From Lachnospiraceae bacterium (GTDB taxonomy: Bacteria; Bacillota; Clostridia; Lachnospirales; Lachnospiraceae), in the NCBI GenBank assembly GCA_900765975.1, contig CAAFTS010000164.1, forward strand, positions 1 through 6,495: a DNA stretch of 6,495 bases. Direction: 5' to 3'. Positions within the stretch are counted from its first letter, which is position 1, and each line of letters opens with the position of its first letter. This document shows, piece after piece, positions 1 to 6,495 of the stretch. The position numbers were made by a program, and so were the translations under genes. Under the pieces are notes generated by a model that was not told where the DNA came from, ran no database searches, and saw only the letters and a list, made by a program, of their open reading frames with translations.

Positions 1-85
1 CACCCTTGGTCTTGGCTGTATCCTTCCCACTACTAGGGCGGATTAGGAACTTTCATCCATTAGCGACGTGCGCCGCAAGGCGCAC
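1..85 (-). mobile_element. 5' end of a group II intron (probably class C), cut by the window edge
   Basis: Read on the minus strand from base 85 leftward, the sequence opens with GTGCG, the usual 5' splice-site motif of group II introns, inside a perfect 7-bp hairpin (GTGCGCC, loop TTGC, GGCGCAC, bases 85-68). It then continues with GTC, a GGATGAAAGTTCC segment, GGAAGGATACAGCC and finally CAAGGGTG at the window edge. As I recall the Oceanobacillus iheyensis class C intron, it has the same order of elements: GUGUGCCC hairpin, GUC, GGGUGAGAGUCCC, an AAGUAACAG...AGCC segment and CAAGGGUG at the start of ribozyme domain I. The 5' end lies four bases past a terminator stem, as is typical for class C insertion. 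Domains II-VI and the reverse transcriptase/maturase would lie left of the window and cannot be confirmed. The element is in sense with mreB transcription. Confidence 0.78.
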
Positions 86-89
86 TAAT

Positions 90-119
90 AAAACAGGCCC
101 CGTATTGGCAACCTGTTTT
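90..119 (-). terminator. Intrinsic terminator of the mreB gene and probable intron target
   Basis: On the minus strand, AAAACAGG (119-112) pairs perfectly with CCTGTTTT (97-90). Two inner T-G wobbles and a CC/GG pair can extend the stem around a small AATAC loop. The 3' arm ends in four T and is followed by ATTA, so the U-tract is partly inside the stem. The stem begins 23 bases after the mreB stop codon, the normal place for a rho-independent terminator. The flanking A-run (120-116) would give some terminator character on the other strand too. The group II intron begins at base 85, leaving only ATTA (89-86) between stem and intron. If the intron is a late insertion, the original U-tract may have been longer and now be split. 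Confidence 0.7.
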
Positions 120-142
120 TCTCCTCTAAAAGTAACTTAAAA

Positions 143-1132
143 TCAATACTCTTTGTTTCCACTCATAAATTCAACAAACTGTCCGGTTCCAATTGCCACT
201 ACCTTTAGCGGATCTTCCGCTGTTACGGTATGGATTCCGGTCTTTTCCTCAATCAATTCTTCCAGTCCTCGCAGCATTGCTCCGCCGCCAGTCAAAACGA
301 TACCTCTGTCCAGAATATCTGCTGATAATTCCGGCGGAGTCTGTTCCAATACACCGATAACCGCCTCTACAATCTGGCTTGTTGTTTCCCGCAGCGCTTC
401 TTCTGTTTCTGATGAGGTAACTGTAACCGTTTTGGGCAAGCCAGTCACCAGATTTCGACCTCGAACTTCCATTGTTTCTTCTTCTACCAATGGATAAGTT
501 GTTCCAATCTTAATTTTAATATCCTCTGCTGTTCTCTCTCCGATGAGCAGATTGTGCTTTTTCCGCATATAACGCACGATTGCCTCATCAAAATCATCTC
601 CTGCTATTTTGATTGAGGTATTCACAACCGTTCCGCCAAGAGAAATAACTGCAATATCTGCTGTTCCGCCGCCCACATCTACGATCATATTACCACAAGG
701 TTTTGAAATATCAATTCCAGCCCCAATCGCAGCCGCTACCGGTTCTTCGATCAGATTCACCTCACGCGCTCCGGCCGCATAAGTAGCTTCTTCCACCGCT
801 TTCTTTTCAACTTCTGTTACACCACTTGGGACGCAGATACTGATCCGTGGTTTTTTAAACAATCTTCTTCCCAAAGATTTTCTCACAAAGTACTCAATCA
901 TCTTTTCCGTTACTGTATAATCAGAAATCACTCCCTGACGCAGCGGACGAACCGCTACAATATTGCCTGGAGTTCTCCCCAGCATCAAACGTGCCTCTTC
1001 TCCGATGGCCTTGATTTCATTTGTATCTCTGTCAAATGCTACCACTGAAGGCTCTTTCAACACAACTCCTTTTCCCTTTACATACACAAGCACACTTGCA
1101 GTACCCAAATCTATTCCGATATCCACAGACAT
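143..1132 (-). CDS. mreB: Rod shape-determining protein, MreB/Mbl family (bacterial actin)
   Basis: A cytoskeletal ATPase of the actin fold. Family members polymerise under the cytoplasmic membrane and guide the elongasome that inserts new peptidoglycan in the side wall. The 329-residue protein is close to the usual 330-345. Visible motifs are the first phosphate loop GIDLGTASVLVYVKGKG (6-22), RTPGNIVA (53-60), EEPVAAAIGAG (129-139), the second phosphate loop VDVGGGTADIAVIS (151-164), GERTAEDIKIKIG (198-210), TPPELSADILDRG (265-277) and the adenosine loop LTGGGAMLRGL (280-290). Wording such as GERTAEDIKIKI and GNMIVDVGGGTADIAVIS leans towards Mbl, while CVPSGVTEVE resembles MreB, so the paralogue is not settled. 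The start follows a GAAGGGAG ribosome site seven bases upstream. It lies 240 bases after uvrA, with no mreC or mreD in view; the next feature is a terminator. No truncation or missing motif is seen. Confidence 0.95.
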   Translation of the reverse strand: MSVDIGIDLGTASVLVYVKGKGVVLKEPSVVAFDRDTNEIKAIGEEARLMLGRTPGNIVAVRPLRQGVISDYTVTEKMIEYFVRKSLGRRLFKKPRISICVPSGVTEVEKKAVEEATYAAGAREVNLIEEPVAAAIGAGIDISKPCGNMIVDVGGGTADIAVISLGGTVVNTSIKIAGDDFDEAIVRYMRKKHNLLIGERTAEDIKIKIGTTYPLVEEETMEVRGRNLVTGLPKTVTVTSSETEEALRETTSQIVEAVIGVLEQTPPELSADILDRGIVLTGGGAMLRGLEELIEEKTGIHTVTAEDPLKVVAIGTGQFVEFMSGNKEY

Positions 1133-1139
1133 TGAAACG

Positions 1140-1147
1140 CTCCCTTC
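1140..1147 (-). promoter_or_regulatory. Ribosome binding site of the mreB gene
   Basis: GAAGGGAG on the minus strand lies seven bases before the ATG at 1132 and fixes that start. A second purine run, AAAGGGG (about 1162-1156), sits a few bases further upstream but has no ATG at a suitable distance of its own. Confidence 0.8.
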
Positions 1148-1173
1148 TACTAATCCCCTTTATATTACCAATT

Positions 1174-1205
1174 ATCATCATTTGTATTCAAAATCATCAT
1201 TTGTA
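1174..1205 (-). repeat. 13-bp direct repeat pair ahead of mreB
   Basis: TACAAATGATGAT occurs twice without mismatch, at 1205-1193 and 1186-1174 on the minus strand, with a period of 19 bases. The six bases between them are TTTGAA. The pair lies 42-73 bases upstream of the mreB start codon, so it could sit in the leader or overlap a promoter. It may be a small local duplication or a pair of binding sites spaced near two helix turns; the sequence alone cannot decide. Confidence 0.6.
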
Positions 1206-1244
1206 CTCTCTGTAATCTACAGTCTCCCCTTCACAAATGAATGC

Positions 1245-1273
1245 TTTAAAAGACGCATTATCAGTATAATCAA
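1245..1273 (-). promoter_or_regulatory. Weak candidate sigma-A promoter for mreB
   Basis: On the minus strand TTGATT (1273-1268) and TTTAAA (1250-1245) are separated by 17 bases and together match 8 of 12 consensus positions. Transcription would start near 1238 and give a leader of about 100 bases. An equally scored alternative is TTGAAT (1191-1186) with TAATAT (1167-1162), spacing 18, which would leave a leader of only about 20-25 bases. In DNA this AT-rich both could be chance, so treat this as a pointer to where a promoter may lie. Confidence 0.22.
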
Positions 1274-1331
1274 TTTTACACGAAATAGAAACCCTTAATT
1301 TATATTTTTTCTGTTGTTTCAGAAATTTATA

Positions 1332-1358
1332 CAGTCTGCACAATAAATGTACAGACCG
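1332..1358 (-). terminator. Weak stem-loop after uvrA, possible partial terminator
   Basis: CGGTCTG (1358-1352) can pair with CAGACTG (1338-1332) over seven positions, one of them G-T, around a 13-base loop. It starts 14 bases past the uvrA stop. What follows is TATAAATTTCT rather than a run of T, so it is a poor intrinsic terminator. It might slow polymerase or protect the 3' end of the uvrBA message. No better terminator is seen before mreB. Confidence 0.3.
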
Positions 1359-1372
1359 CATAAATGCTCATG

Positions 1373-4219
1373 TTAATTTTTTTTCAAAATTGCATCGATG
1401 TATTTTCCTGTATAGGAATGCTTATTTTTCGCTATTTCTTCCGGTGTTCCGGTCGCTATGACTGTTCCACCTTTGTCCCCGCCTTCCGGACCAATATCAA
1501 TAATATAATCTGCAGTCTTTATCACATCCAGATTATGCTCAATTACGATTACAGTATTGCCATCATCCGCCAGACGTCGCAGAATCTCCGTCAGTTTATG
1601 CACATCTGCAAAATGTAACCCTGTCGTTGGCTCATCTAAGATATACACGGTCTTTCCTGTGCTACGTTTACTCAATTCAGTGGCTAACTTAATGCGCTGC
1701 GCTTCTCCACCGGAAAGTTCTGTAGATGGTTGTCCCAAACGAATATAGGAAAGCCCTACGTCATTTAACGTTTCCATCTTACGCCGGATACTTGGCACAT
1801 GTTCAAAAAACTTAACCGCTTCCTCTACCGTCATATTGAGTACATCATAAATACTTTTTCCTTTGTATTTTACTTCCAGCGTTTCTCTGTTATACCGCTT
1901 TCCTCCACATACCTCGCAAGGTACATACACATCAGGTAGAAAATGCATTTCTATTTTCAAAATTCCATCTCCGGAACACGCCTCACAACGTCCGCCTTTT
2001 ACATTGAAGCTGAATCTTCCTTTTTTGTATCCCTTTGCTTTCGCATCCGGTGTTGCAGCAAACAAATCACGGATCAAATCAAACACGCCTGTGTAAGTTG
2101 CCGGATTGGATCGCGGAGTTCTTCCAATTGGAGATTGATCAATGTCAATCACCTTATCCACCTGCTCCAACCCTTCAATCCTTTTATGTTTTCCTGGAAT
2201 TGTCCTTGCCCGATTCAAATCACGTGCAAGATGTTTATAGAGAATCTCATTTACAAGAGAACTCTTTCCAGAACCAGAAACTCCAGTCACACAAGTCATA
2301 ACACCAAGCGGAAATTCTACATCAATATTCTTTAGATTGTTTTCCTGCGCTCCGATTACTTTCAAATATCCAGTTGGTTTTTTTCTTTCTGTAGGCACCG
2401 GAATCTTCTTACGTCCGCTTAGATAATCACCTGTGATTGAAGTTTTACATTTCATCAATTCTTTGGCTGTACCGACAGCGACAACTTCGCCTCCATGCTC
2501 TCCGGCCCCTGGTCCGATATCTACAATACAATCTGCTGCCAGCATCGTATCTTCATCATGTTCTACAACAATCAAAGAATTTCCCAAATCTCGCAACCGT
2601 TTTAACGTCATCAAGAGTTTGTCGTTATCGCGCTGATGCAGACCAATACTCGGTTCATCTAAAATGTATGCCACACCTACTAGCCCAGAGCCAATCTGTG
2701 TAGCAAGCCGAATACGCTGTGCCTCTCCGCCGGAAAGGGACCCTGTTGCTCTTGCCAGAGTTAAATAATCCAGTCCCACATCCATCAAAAACTGGATTCT
2801 GGCCTTGATTTCTTTTAAGATCTGATCTCCGATCAAATGTTGTGTATGATTCAATTCCAAATCTTCCAGAAACTCCTGTAGTTTATCGATTGAAAGCGCT
2901 GTTACATCCGAAATATTCTTATCCCCAACAGTTACTGCCAATGCGCTTTGTTTCAATCGCTGTCCTTTACATTCAGAACATGGGGTAATATTCATAAACG
3001 TCTCATATTCTGCCTTAGATGTTTCCGAATGCGTTTCCCGGTATCGACGCTCCACACTCTTAATCAATCCCTCAAAAACGACATCATAAATGCCTTCTCC
3101 ACGCTGCCCTTTATATGGAACCTTTATATGTTTTCCATTGGTTCCATAAATCAATACATCATGGATTTCTTTCGGATACTCTTCAAACGGCGTATCCAGA
3201 TCAAAGCCATATTCCTCTGCCAATGCGCATAAGATTGCATTTGTAAAACTACCTTTGTCCGCACAGGACTGCCATCCCATCACAGCAATTGCGCCTTGAT
3301 TGATACTTAGAGAAGGGTTTGGTATCATCAATTCTTCTGAAAATTCCATCTTATACCCAAGACCAAAACATGCCGGACACGCACCGAATGGATTATTAAA
3401 CGAAAAACTTCGCGGTTCGATTTCTTCGATACTAACGCCGCAGTCCGGACAGGAAAAACTCTGGCTGAAGTTCAATGTTTCTCCATCAATGACATCTACT
3501 GTCAGCAAACCTTCTGCCAGACTCAAAACATTTTCGATAGAATCTGCCAGTCGCTTTTCAATCCCCGGCTTTACTACAAGACGATCCACAATAATCTCTA
3601 TATTATGTTTGATATTTTTATCTAATGTAATCTCTTCAGACAACTCATAGAGATTACCATCTACTCTCACACGTACATAACCGCTCTTTTTGGCACGTTC
3701 AAATAATTTTGCATGGGTTCCTTTTCTCCCACGAACTACCGGCGCTAACAACTGTATCTTTGTACGCTCCGGCATAGACATAATCTGATCCACCATTTCA
3801 TCTACAGATTGTTTTTTGATTTCCTTTCCGCATTTTGGACAGTGCGGAATTCCCACCCTTGCATACAGCAGACGAAAATAATCATAAATTTCCGTTACTG
3901 TTCCTACTGTAGAACGTGGATTGTGATTGGTTGACTTCTGATCAATTGAAATAGCTGGTGATAACCCTTCAATACTCTCCACATTTGGTTTTTCCATTTG
4001 TCCCAAAAACTGTCGTGCATAGGATGACAGTGACTCCATATAGCGTCTCTGTCCTTCTGCATATATCGTATCAAATGCCAATGAAGATTTTCCTGAGCCA
4101 CTTAGCCCTGTCAACACAACCAATTCATTTCTCGGGATATCTACATCTATATTTTTTAAATTATTTTCATTTGCACCGCGAATTTTGATATATTTTCGCG
4201 CGTCCATCTTTGTTCCCAT
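1373..4219 (-). CDS. uvrA: UvrABC system protein A (excinuclease ABC subunit A)
   Basis: The damage-recognition ATPase of nucleotide excision repair. It dimerises, binds distorted DNA and loads UvrB in the cytoplasm. The 948 residues match the usual 940-960. Two ABC cassettes are visible. The first has Walker [10 protein letters not shown] (38-46), signature LSGGEAQR (495-502), Walker [12 protein letters not shown] with D521/E522, and switch H554. The second has GVSGSGKSS (646-654), LSGGEAQR (835-842), [11 protein letters not shown] with D862/E863, and H895. Zinc-binding pairs are C257/C260 with C281/C284 in the first half, and C745/C748 with C768/C771 in the second. Further CxxC pairs at 127/130 and 414/417 are usual in the family. 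The stretch after the first Walker A ([19 protein letters not shown], 60-78) is strongly conserved. The ATG at 4219 has AGGAG seven bases upstream; the internal Met5 has no such site. It follows uvrB by 64 bases with no terminator between. No motif is missing. Confidence 0.98.
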   Translation of the reverse strand: MGTKMDARKYIKIRGANENNLKNIDVDIPRNELVVLTGLSGSGKSSLAFDTIYAEGQRRYMESLSSYARQFLGQMEKPNVESIEGLSPAISIDQKSTNHNPRSTVGTVTEIYDYFRLLYARVGIPHCPKCGKEIKKQSVDEMVDQIMSMPERTKIQLLAPVVRGRKGTHAKLFERAKKSGYVRVRVDGNLYELSEEITLDKNIKHNIEIIVDRLVVKPGIEKRLADSIENVLSLAEGLLTVDVIDGETLNFSQSFSCPDCGVSIEEIEPRSFSFNNPFGACPACFGLGYKMEFSEELMIPNPSLSINQGAIAVMGWQSCADKGSFTNAILCALAEEYGFDLDTPFEEYPKEIHDVLIYGTNGKHIKVPYKGQRGEGIYDVVFEGLIKSVERRYRETHSETSKAEYETFMNITPCSECKGQRLKQSALAVTVGDKNISDVTALSIDKLQEFLEDLELNHTQHLIGDQILKEIKARIQFLMDVGLDYLTLARATGSLSGGEAQRIRLATQIGSGLVGVAYILDEPSIGLHQRDNDKLLMTLKRLRDLGNSLIVVEHDEDTMLAADCIVDIGPGAGEHGGEVVAVGTAKELMKCKTSITGDYLSGRKKIPVPTERKKPTGYLKVIGAQENNLKNIDVEFPLGVMTCVTGVSGSGKSSLVNEILYKHLARDLNRARTIPGKHKRIEGLEQVDKVIDIDQSPIGRTPRSNPATYTGVFDLIRDLFAATPDAKAKGYKKGRFSFNVKGGRCEACSGDGILKIEMHFLPDVYVPCEVCGGKRYNRETLEVKYKGKSIYDVLNMTVEEAVKFFEHVPSIRRKMETLNDVGLSYIRLGQPSTELSGGEAQRIKLATELSKRSTGKTVYILDEPTTGLHFADVHKLTEILRRLADDGNTVIVIEHNLDVIKTADYIIDIGPEGGDKGGTVIATGTPEEIAKNKHSYTGKYIDAILKKN

Positions 4220-4226
4220 AATCTGT

Positions 4227-4231
4227 CTCCT
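4227..4231 (-). promoter_or_regulatory. Ribosome binding site of uvrA
   Basis: AGGAG lies seven bases before the ATG at 4219 and supports that start over Met5 (MDARKY), which is preceded only by GGAACAAAG. The rest of the uvrB-uvrA gap shows no stem with a T-run and no obvious promoter, in keeping with one transcript. Confidence 0.8.
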
Positions 4232-4283
4232 GTATTTGTACTGTTAATAGAATCTTTTCCGAATCATATGGATACGATATCTT

Positions 4284-6290
4284 TTATTCAGAGCCCTCCA
4301 ATTCCTGTAAAGATTGCTTTAACTCCATCAACTTATCTCGCAATTCTGCTGCCGCCTCAAAATTCAGTTCTGCTGCCGCTTTTTTCATTTTCTTCGTCAC
4401 ATCCGAAATCAGCTTTTCTAATTCTTTCCGGCTCATAGATTCCGGGTCCTTTTCCAGCTTCAATTGTGCACGATCCACTTTTTGAGAAATACTGATCAAA
4501 TCTCTCACTGCTTTTTTAATCGTCTGCGGTGTAATCCCATGCTCTTCATTATACCTCATCTGTATCTGACGGCGTCGCTTTGTCTCTTCTATCGCCATGC
4601 GCATAGAATCTGTAATCGTATCTGCATACATGATTACATGTCCTTCTGCATTCCGGGCCGCACGCCCAATTGTCTGAATCAAAGATGTCTCTGAACGCAA
4701 AAAGCCTTCTTTATCTGCATCCAAAATTGCAACCAGCGTAATCTCCGGAATATCTAACCCTTCTCGCAAAAGATTGATTCCCACTAATACATCAAAAACA
4801 TCCAAGCGCATATCCCGGATAATTTCTGTTCGTTCTAATGTGTCAACATCTGAATGCAAATATTTAACTCGTATACCGACTTCACGCATATAATCCGTTA
4901 AATCCTCAGCCATTCTCTTCGTCAGAGTGGTTACCAAAATCTTATTTTTCTTCTCAATTTCTTTTTTAATCTCTCCTAATAAATCATCGATCTGCCCCTC
5001 TACCGGACGTACTTCAACTTCCGGATCCAAAAGTCCGGTTGGACGAATCACCTGCTCTGCGCGCAGAAGTTCATGTTCTTCTTCATACGTTCCCGGTGTT
5101 GCCGACACGAACAAGACCTGATTAATTTTACTTTCAAATTCTTCAAAGTTCAAGGGACGGTTGTCCTTTGCCGATGGCAAGCGAAATCCATAATCTACTA
5201 ATGTAGACTTTCTCGACTGATCCCCATTATACATTCCACCAATCTGTGGCACCGTCTTATGCGACTCATCGATCATCATAATAAAATCATCCGGAAAATA
5301 ATCAATCAATGTATATGGAGGCTGTCCCGGTTTCAACCCGGAAAGATGTCGTGAGTAATTTTCAATTCCGGAGCAAAATCCTGTTTCTTTCAACATCTCA
5401 ATATCAAAATTCGTTCGTTCTGCTATTCTCTGCGCCTCCAATAATTTATCCTGACGCTTAAACTCCTTGACCCTGTTCTCCAGTTCTACTTCTATATCCT
5501 GCACCGCCCGATTAATATTCTCCCGATCTACAACGTAGTGTGAAGCCGGAAAAATCGCTACATGTTTTAACTCGTCTTTAATCTCCCCGGTCAAAATATC
5601 AATTTCTGTAATCCGATCAATTTCATCTCCGAAAAACTCAATTCTAATTGCAGTTTCAGACTCATACGCCGGGATCACCTCCACGACATCTCCGCGTACT
5701 CGGAAGGTTCCGCGATGAAAATCCATGTCATTACGATCATATTGGATTTCAACCAGTTTCGCCATCAATTCATCGCGTTCTTTTATCATACCCGGACGCA
5801 GGGAAATCACCATATTCTGATAGTCCATCGGGCTTCCCAAACCATAAATACAAGACACACTAGCTACAATGATAACATCCCTTCGCTCTGTCAATGCCAT
5901 TGTTGCTGACAGACGCAGCTTGTCAATTTCATCATTAATCGAAGAATCCTTGGCAATGTAAGTGTCCGAGGAAGGCACATAGGCCTCTGGTTGATAATAA
6001 TCGTAATAGGATACGAAATATTCTACTGCATTGTCAGGGAAGAATTCTTTGAATTCTCCATATAACTGCGCAGCCAAAGTTTTATTGTGGGCAATAATGA
6101 GCGTTGGTTTATTTAATTCTTGAATGACATTCGCCATTGTAAATGTCTTTCCTGAGCCGGTGACACCAAGAAGGGTCTGACATTGATTGCCTTCTTGGAA
6201 GCCTCTTACAAGCTGTTCAATAGCTTGCGGCTGGTCGCCGGTAGGGACGTATTCTGAATGTAGTTCAAAACATTTTTGTGCATCTTGCAT
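4284..6290 (-). CDS. uvrB: UvrABC system protein B (excinuclease ABC subunit B)
   Basis: The helicase-like subunit that receives DNA from UvrA, verifies the lesion and recruits UvrC for incision. With the start chosen here it has 668 residues, the usual length. Features in order are the UvrA-interacting N-terminus with TGDQPQAI (17-24), Walker A GVTGSGKT (42-49), the damage-probing beta-hairpin region rich in Tyr ([16 protein letters not shown], 91-106), DESH (341-344), SATPG (396-400), [13 protein letters not shown] (504-516), QTIGRAARN (539-547) and a C-terminal UVR coiled-coil motif (about 625-660) that contacts UvrC. An in-frame ATG exists seven codons upstream at 6311, but GGAGGT falls inside that extension, six bases before the ATG at 6290, so 6290 is the real start. 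It is first in the uvrB-uvrA order. No motif is damaged. Confidence 0.98.
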   Translation of the reverse strand: MQDAQKCFELHSEYVPTGDQPQAIEQLVRGFQEGNQCQTLLGVTGSGKTFTMANVIQELNKPTLIIAHNKTLAAQLYGEFKEFFPDNAVEYFVSYYDYYQPEAYVPSSDTYIAKDSSINDEIDKLRLSATMALTERRDVIIVASVSCIYGLGSPMDYQNMVISLRPGMIKERDELMAKLVEIQYDRNDMDFHRGTFRVRGDVVEVIPAYESETAIRIEFFGDEIDRITEIDILTGEIKDELKHVAIFPASHYVVDRENINRAVQDIEVELENRVKEFKRQDKLLEAQRIAERTNFDIEMLKETGFCSGIENYSRHLSGLKPGQPPYTLIDYFPDDFIMMIDESHKTVPQIGGMYNGDQSRKSTLVDYGFRLPSAKDNRPLNFEEFESKINQVLFVSATPGTYEEEHELLRAEQVIRPTGLLDPEVEVRPVEGQIDDLLGEIKKEIEKKNKILVTTLTKRMAEDLTDYMREVGIRVKYLHSDVDTLERTEIIRDMRLDVFDVLVGINLLREGLDIPEITLVAILDADKEGFLRSETSLIQTIGRAARNAEGHVIMYADTITDSMRMAIEETKRRRQIQMRYNEEHGITPQTIKKAVRDLISISQKVDRAQLKLEKDPESMSRKELEKLISDVTKKMKKAAAELNFEAAAELRDKLMELKQSLQELEGSE

Positions 6291-6296
6291 AAAAAC

Positions 6297-6302
6297 ACCT
6301 CC
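6297..6302 (-). promoter_or_regulatory. Ribosome binding site that fixes the uvrB start
   Basis: A perfect GGAGGT sits six bases before the ATG at 6290. The upstream in-frame ATG at 6311 has only a T-rich tract before it (seven T at 6321-6315, then ACT), so an annotation that takes the longest frame would add seven false residues (MRFGGVF). Confidence 0.9.
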
Positions 6303-6337
6303 AAATCTCATAGTAAAAAAATTCGTCTATCAGCAAG

Positions 6338-6401
6338 AAATTCGTGTGATTTTGAAAATCCAAATAGCCTGGTGGACTAATTTTTGCCTTTACACGAATT
6401 T
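6338..6401 (-). repeat. 10-bp inverted repeat in the uvrB leader
   Basis: AAATTCGTGT (6401-6392) and ACACGAATTT (6347-6338) are perfect reverse complements separated by 44 bases. The second arm's core ACGAATTT recurs in the same orientation at 6326-6319, 19 bases further on and running into seven T (6321-6315). The left arm could therefore pair with either copy in RNA, or the three copies could be protein-binding half-sites in DNA. The stems are AT-rich with long loops, so a stable terminator is not shown. Nothing in the spacer matches a riboswitch that I recognise. Confidence 0.55.
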
Positions 6402-6471
6402 AGGTCACAAATTTGTAATCATCGTACGCGCAAAGTATTCAGATGGATATTCGGAAGACCGTATCACTCAA

Positions 6472-6477
6472 ATTATA
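6472..6477 (-). promoter_or_regulatory. Candidate -10 box of the uvrBA promoter
   Basis: A perfect TATAAT on the minus strand, without an extended TG. Only 18 bases of upstream sequence are in the window, so a -35 hexamer at 17-base spacing would begin outside it and cannot be checked. If used, transcription would start near 6465 and give a leader of about 175 bases that includes the inverted repeat. No LexA-type GAAC-N4-GTTC operator is seen nearby. Confidence 0.35.
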
Positions 6478-6495
6478 CTTTACTACTTGACATTC

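Larger units (their letters stand above)
1133..1372. other. 240-base intergenic region between uvrA and mreB
   Basis: An AT-rich gap without a convincing gene. Reading with transcription (right to left) it holds a fold-back just after the uvrA stop, possible promoters, a short AATGC/GCATT dyad (1259-1255 and 1244-1240), an orphan AAGGGGAG run (1231-1224), the 13-bp direct repeat and the mreB ribosome site. The orphan purine run is followed by no ATG, GTG or TTG at proper spacing that opens a frame longer than a few codons. The length of the gap suggests that mreB has its own promoter in addition to, or instead of, read-through from uvrBA. Confidence 0.6.

Noticed and set aside
68..85. Perfect 7-bp GC-rich hairpin (GTGCGCC, TTGC, GGCGCAC) as a second terminator or a REP-type palindrome
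   Set aside because: It is not followed by a T-run, and its first bases and all that follows fit the ordered start of a group II intron better.
1193..1232. Small peptide gene after the AAGGGGAG run upstream of mreB
   Set aside because: The only frame at good spacing would start at ATT and run 12 codons. The ATG at 1200 gives 11 codons (MMILNTNDDNW) with no good ribosome site. Neither is persuasive.
153..5909. Plus-strand open frames of about 60-130 codons across the three genes
   Set aside because: All but the few that run into the uvrA-mreB gap lie wholly antisense to the well-supported genes. They lack recognisable domains or good ribosome sites and read as low-complexity shadow peptides.
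6291..6311. uvrB start at the in-frame ATG at 6311
   Set aside because: The extension would contain the GGAGGT ribosome site itself, and the encoded MRFGGVF has no place in the family N-terminus.
1275..6398. The 10-mer TTCGTGTAAA shared by the mreB gap (1284-1275) and the uvrB leader (6398-6389) as a common operator
   Set aside because: One shared AT-rich 10-mer between two intergenic regions of about 200 bases is near chance expectation, and its surroundings differ.
6487..6492. TTGACA on the plus strand as the -35 box of a divergent promoter
   Set aside because: The -10 position lies outside the window, and a lone consensus hexamer in AT-rich DNA is weak evidence.
6439..6495. Minus-strand frame open from the right edge to a TGA at 6441-6439, as the tail of an upstream gene
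   Set aside because: Only 18 codons are open, which is expected by chance, and the residues match no family I recognise. A perfect -10 box lies inside it. It cannot be judged without sequence to the right.
1..6495. CRISPR array, tRNA, rRNA, insertion sequence ends, or an anti-phage or otherwise new system
   Set aside because: No regularly spaced repeats, RNA-gene signatures or unknown proteins are present. The window is filled by three well-known genes plus the edge of one intron.

Overview
The window is an ordinary chromosomal housekeeping segment of a low-to-moderate GC Firmicute, most likely a Lachnospiraceae-type Clostridia. That placement is inferred from the protein wording, from strong purine-rich Shine-Dalgarno sites and from the AT-rich intergenic DNA; it was not tested by a search. 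All three protein genes lie on the minus strand and are transcribed from right to left in the order uvrB, uvrA, then an mreB/mbl-family gene.

Right edge to 6291: an untranslated leader of about 200 bases in front of uvrB. It holds a good -10 box whose -35 partner would fall off the window, a perfect 10-bp inverted repeat, and a further copy of one arm ending in a run of seven T. 6290-4284: uvrB, the damage-verifying helicase of nucleotide excision repair, complete. 4283-4220: a 64-base gap carrying only the uvrA ribosome binding site. 4219-1373: uvrA, the damage-sensing double ABC ATPase, complete. UvrA and UvrB form the complex that finds and verifies bulky DNA lesions, so the two are very probably one operon. 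UvrC is not in the window.

1372-1133: a 240-base AT-rich gap with a weak fold-back after uvrA, possible promoters, a 13-bp direct repeat and the mreB ribosome binding site. 1132-143: an MreB/Mbl actin homologue that organises cell-wall synthesis, with no mreC or mreD next to it in view. About 119-90: a probable intrinsic terminator for it. From base 85 to the left edge: what reads as the 5' end of a group II intron, in the same orientation as the genes, four bases beyond the terminator stem. This is the placement expected of class C introns, and the intron body and its reverse transcriptase would lie outside the window.

No previously undescribed system was found. The group II intron junction is the most noteworthy item. 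The uvrB leader repeats and the repeats ahead of mreB are secondary curiosities.
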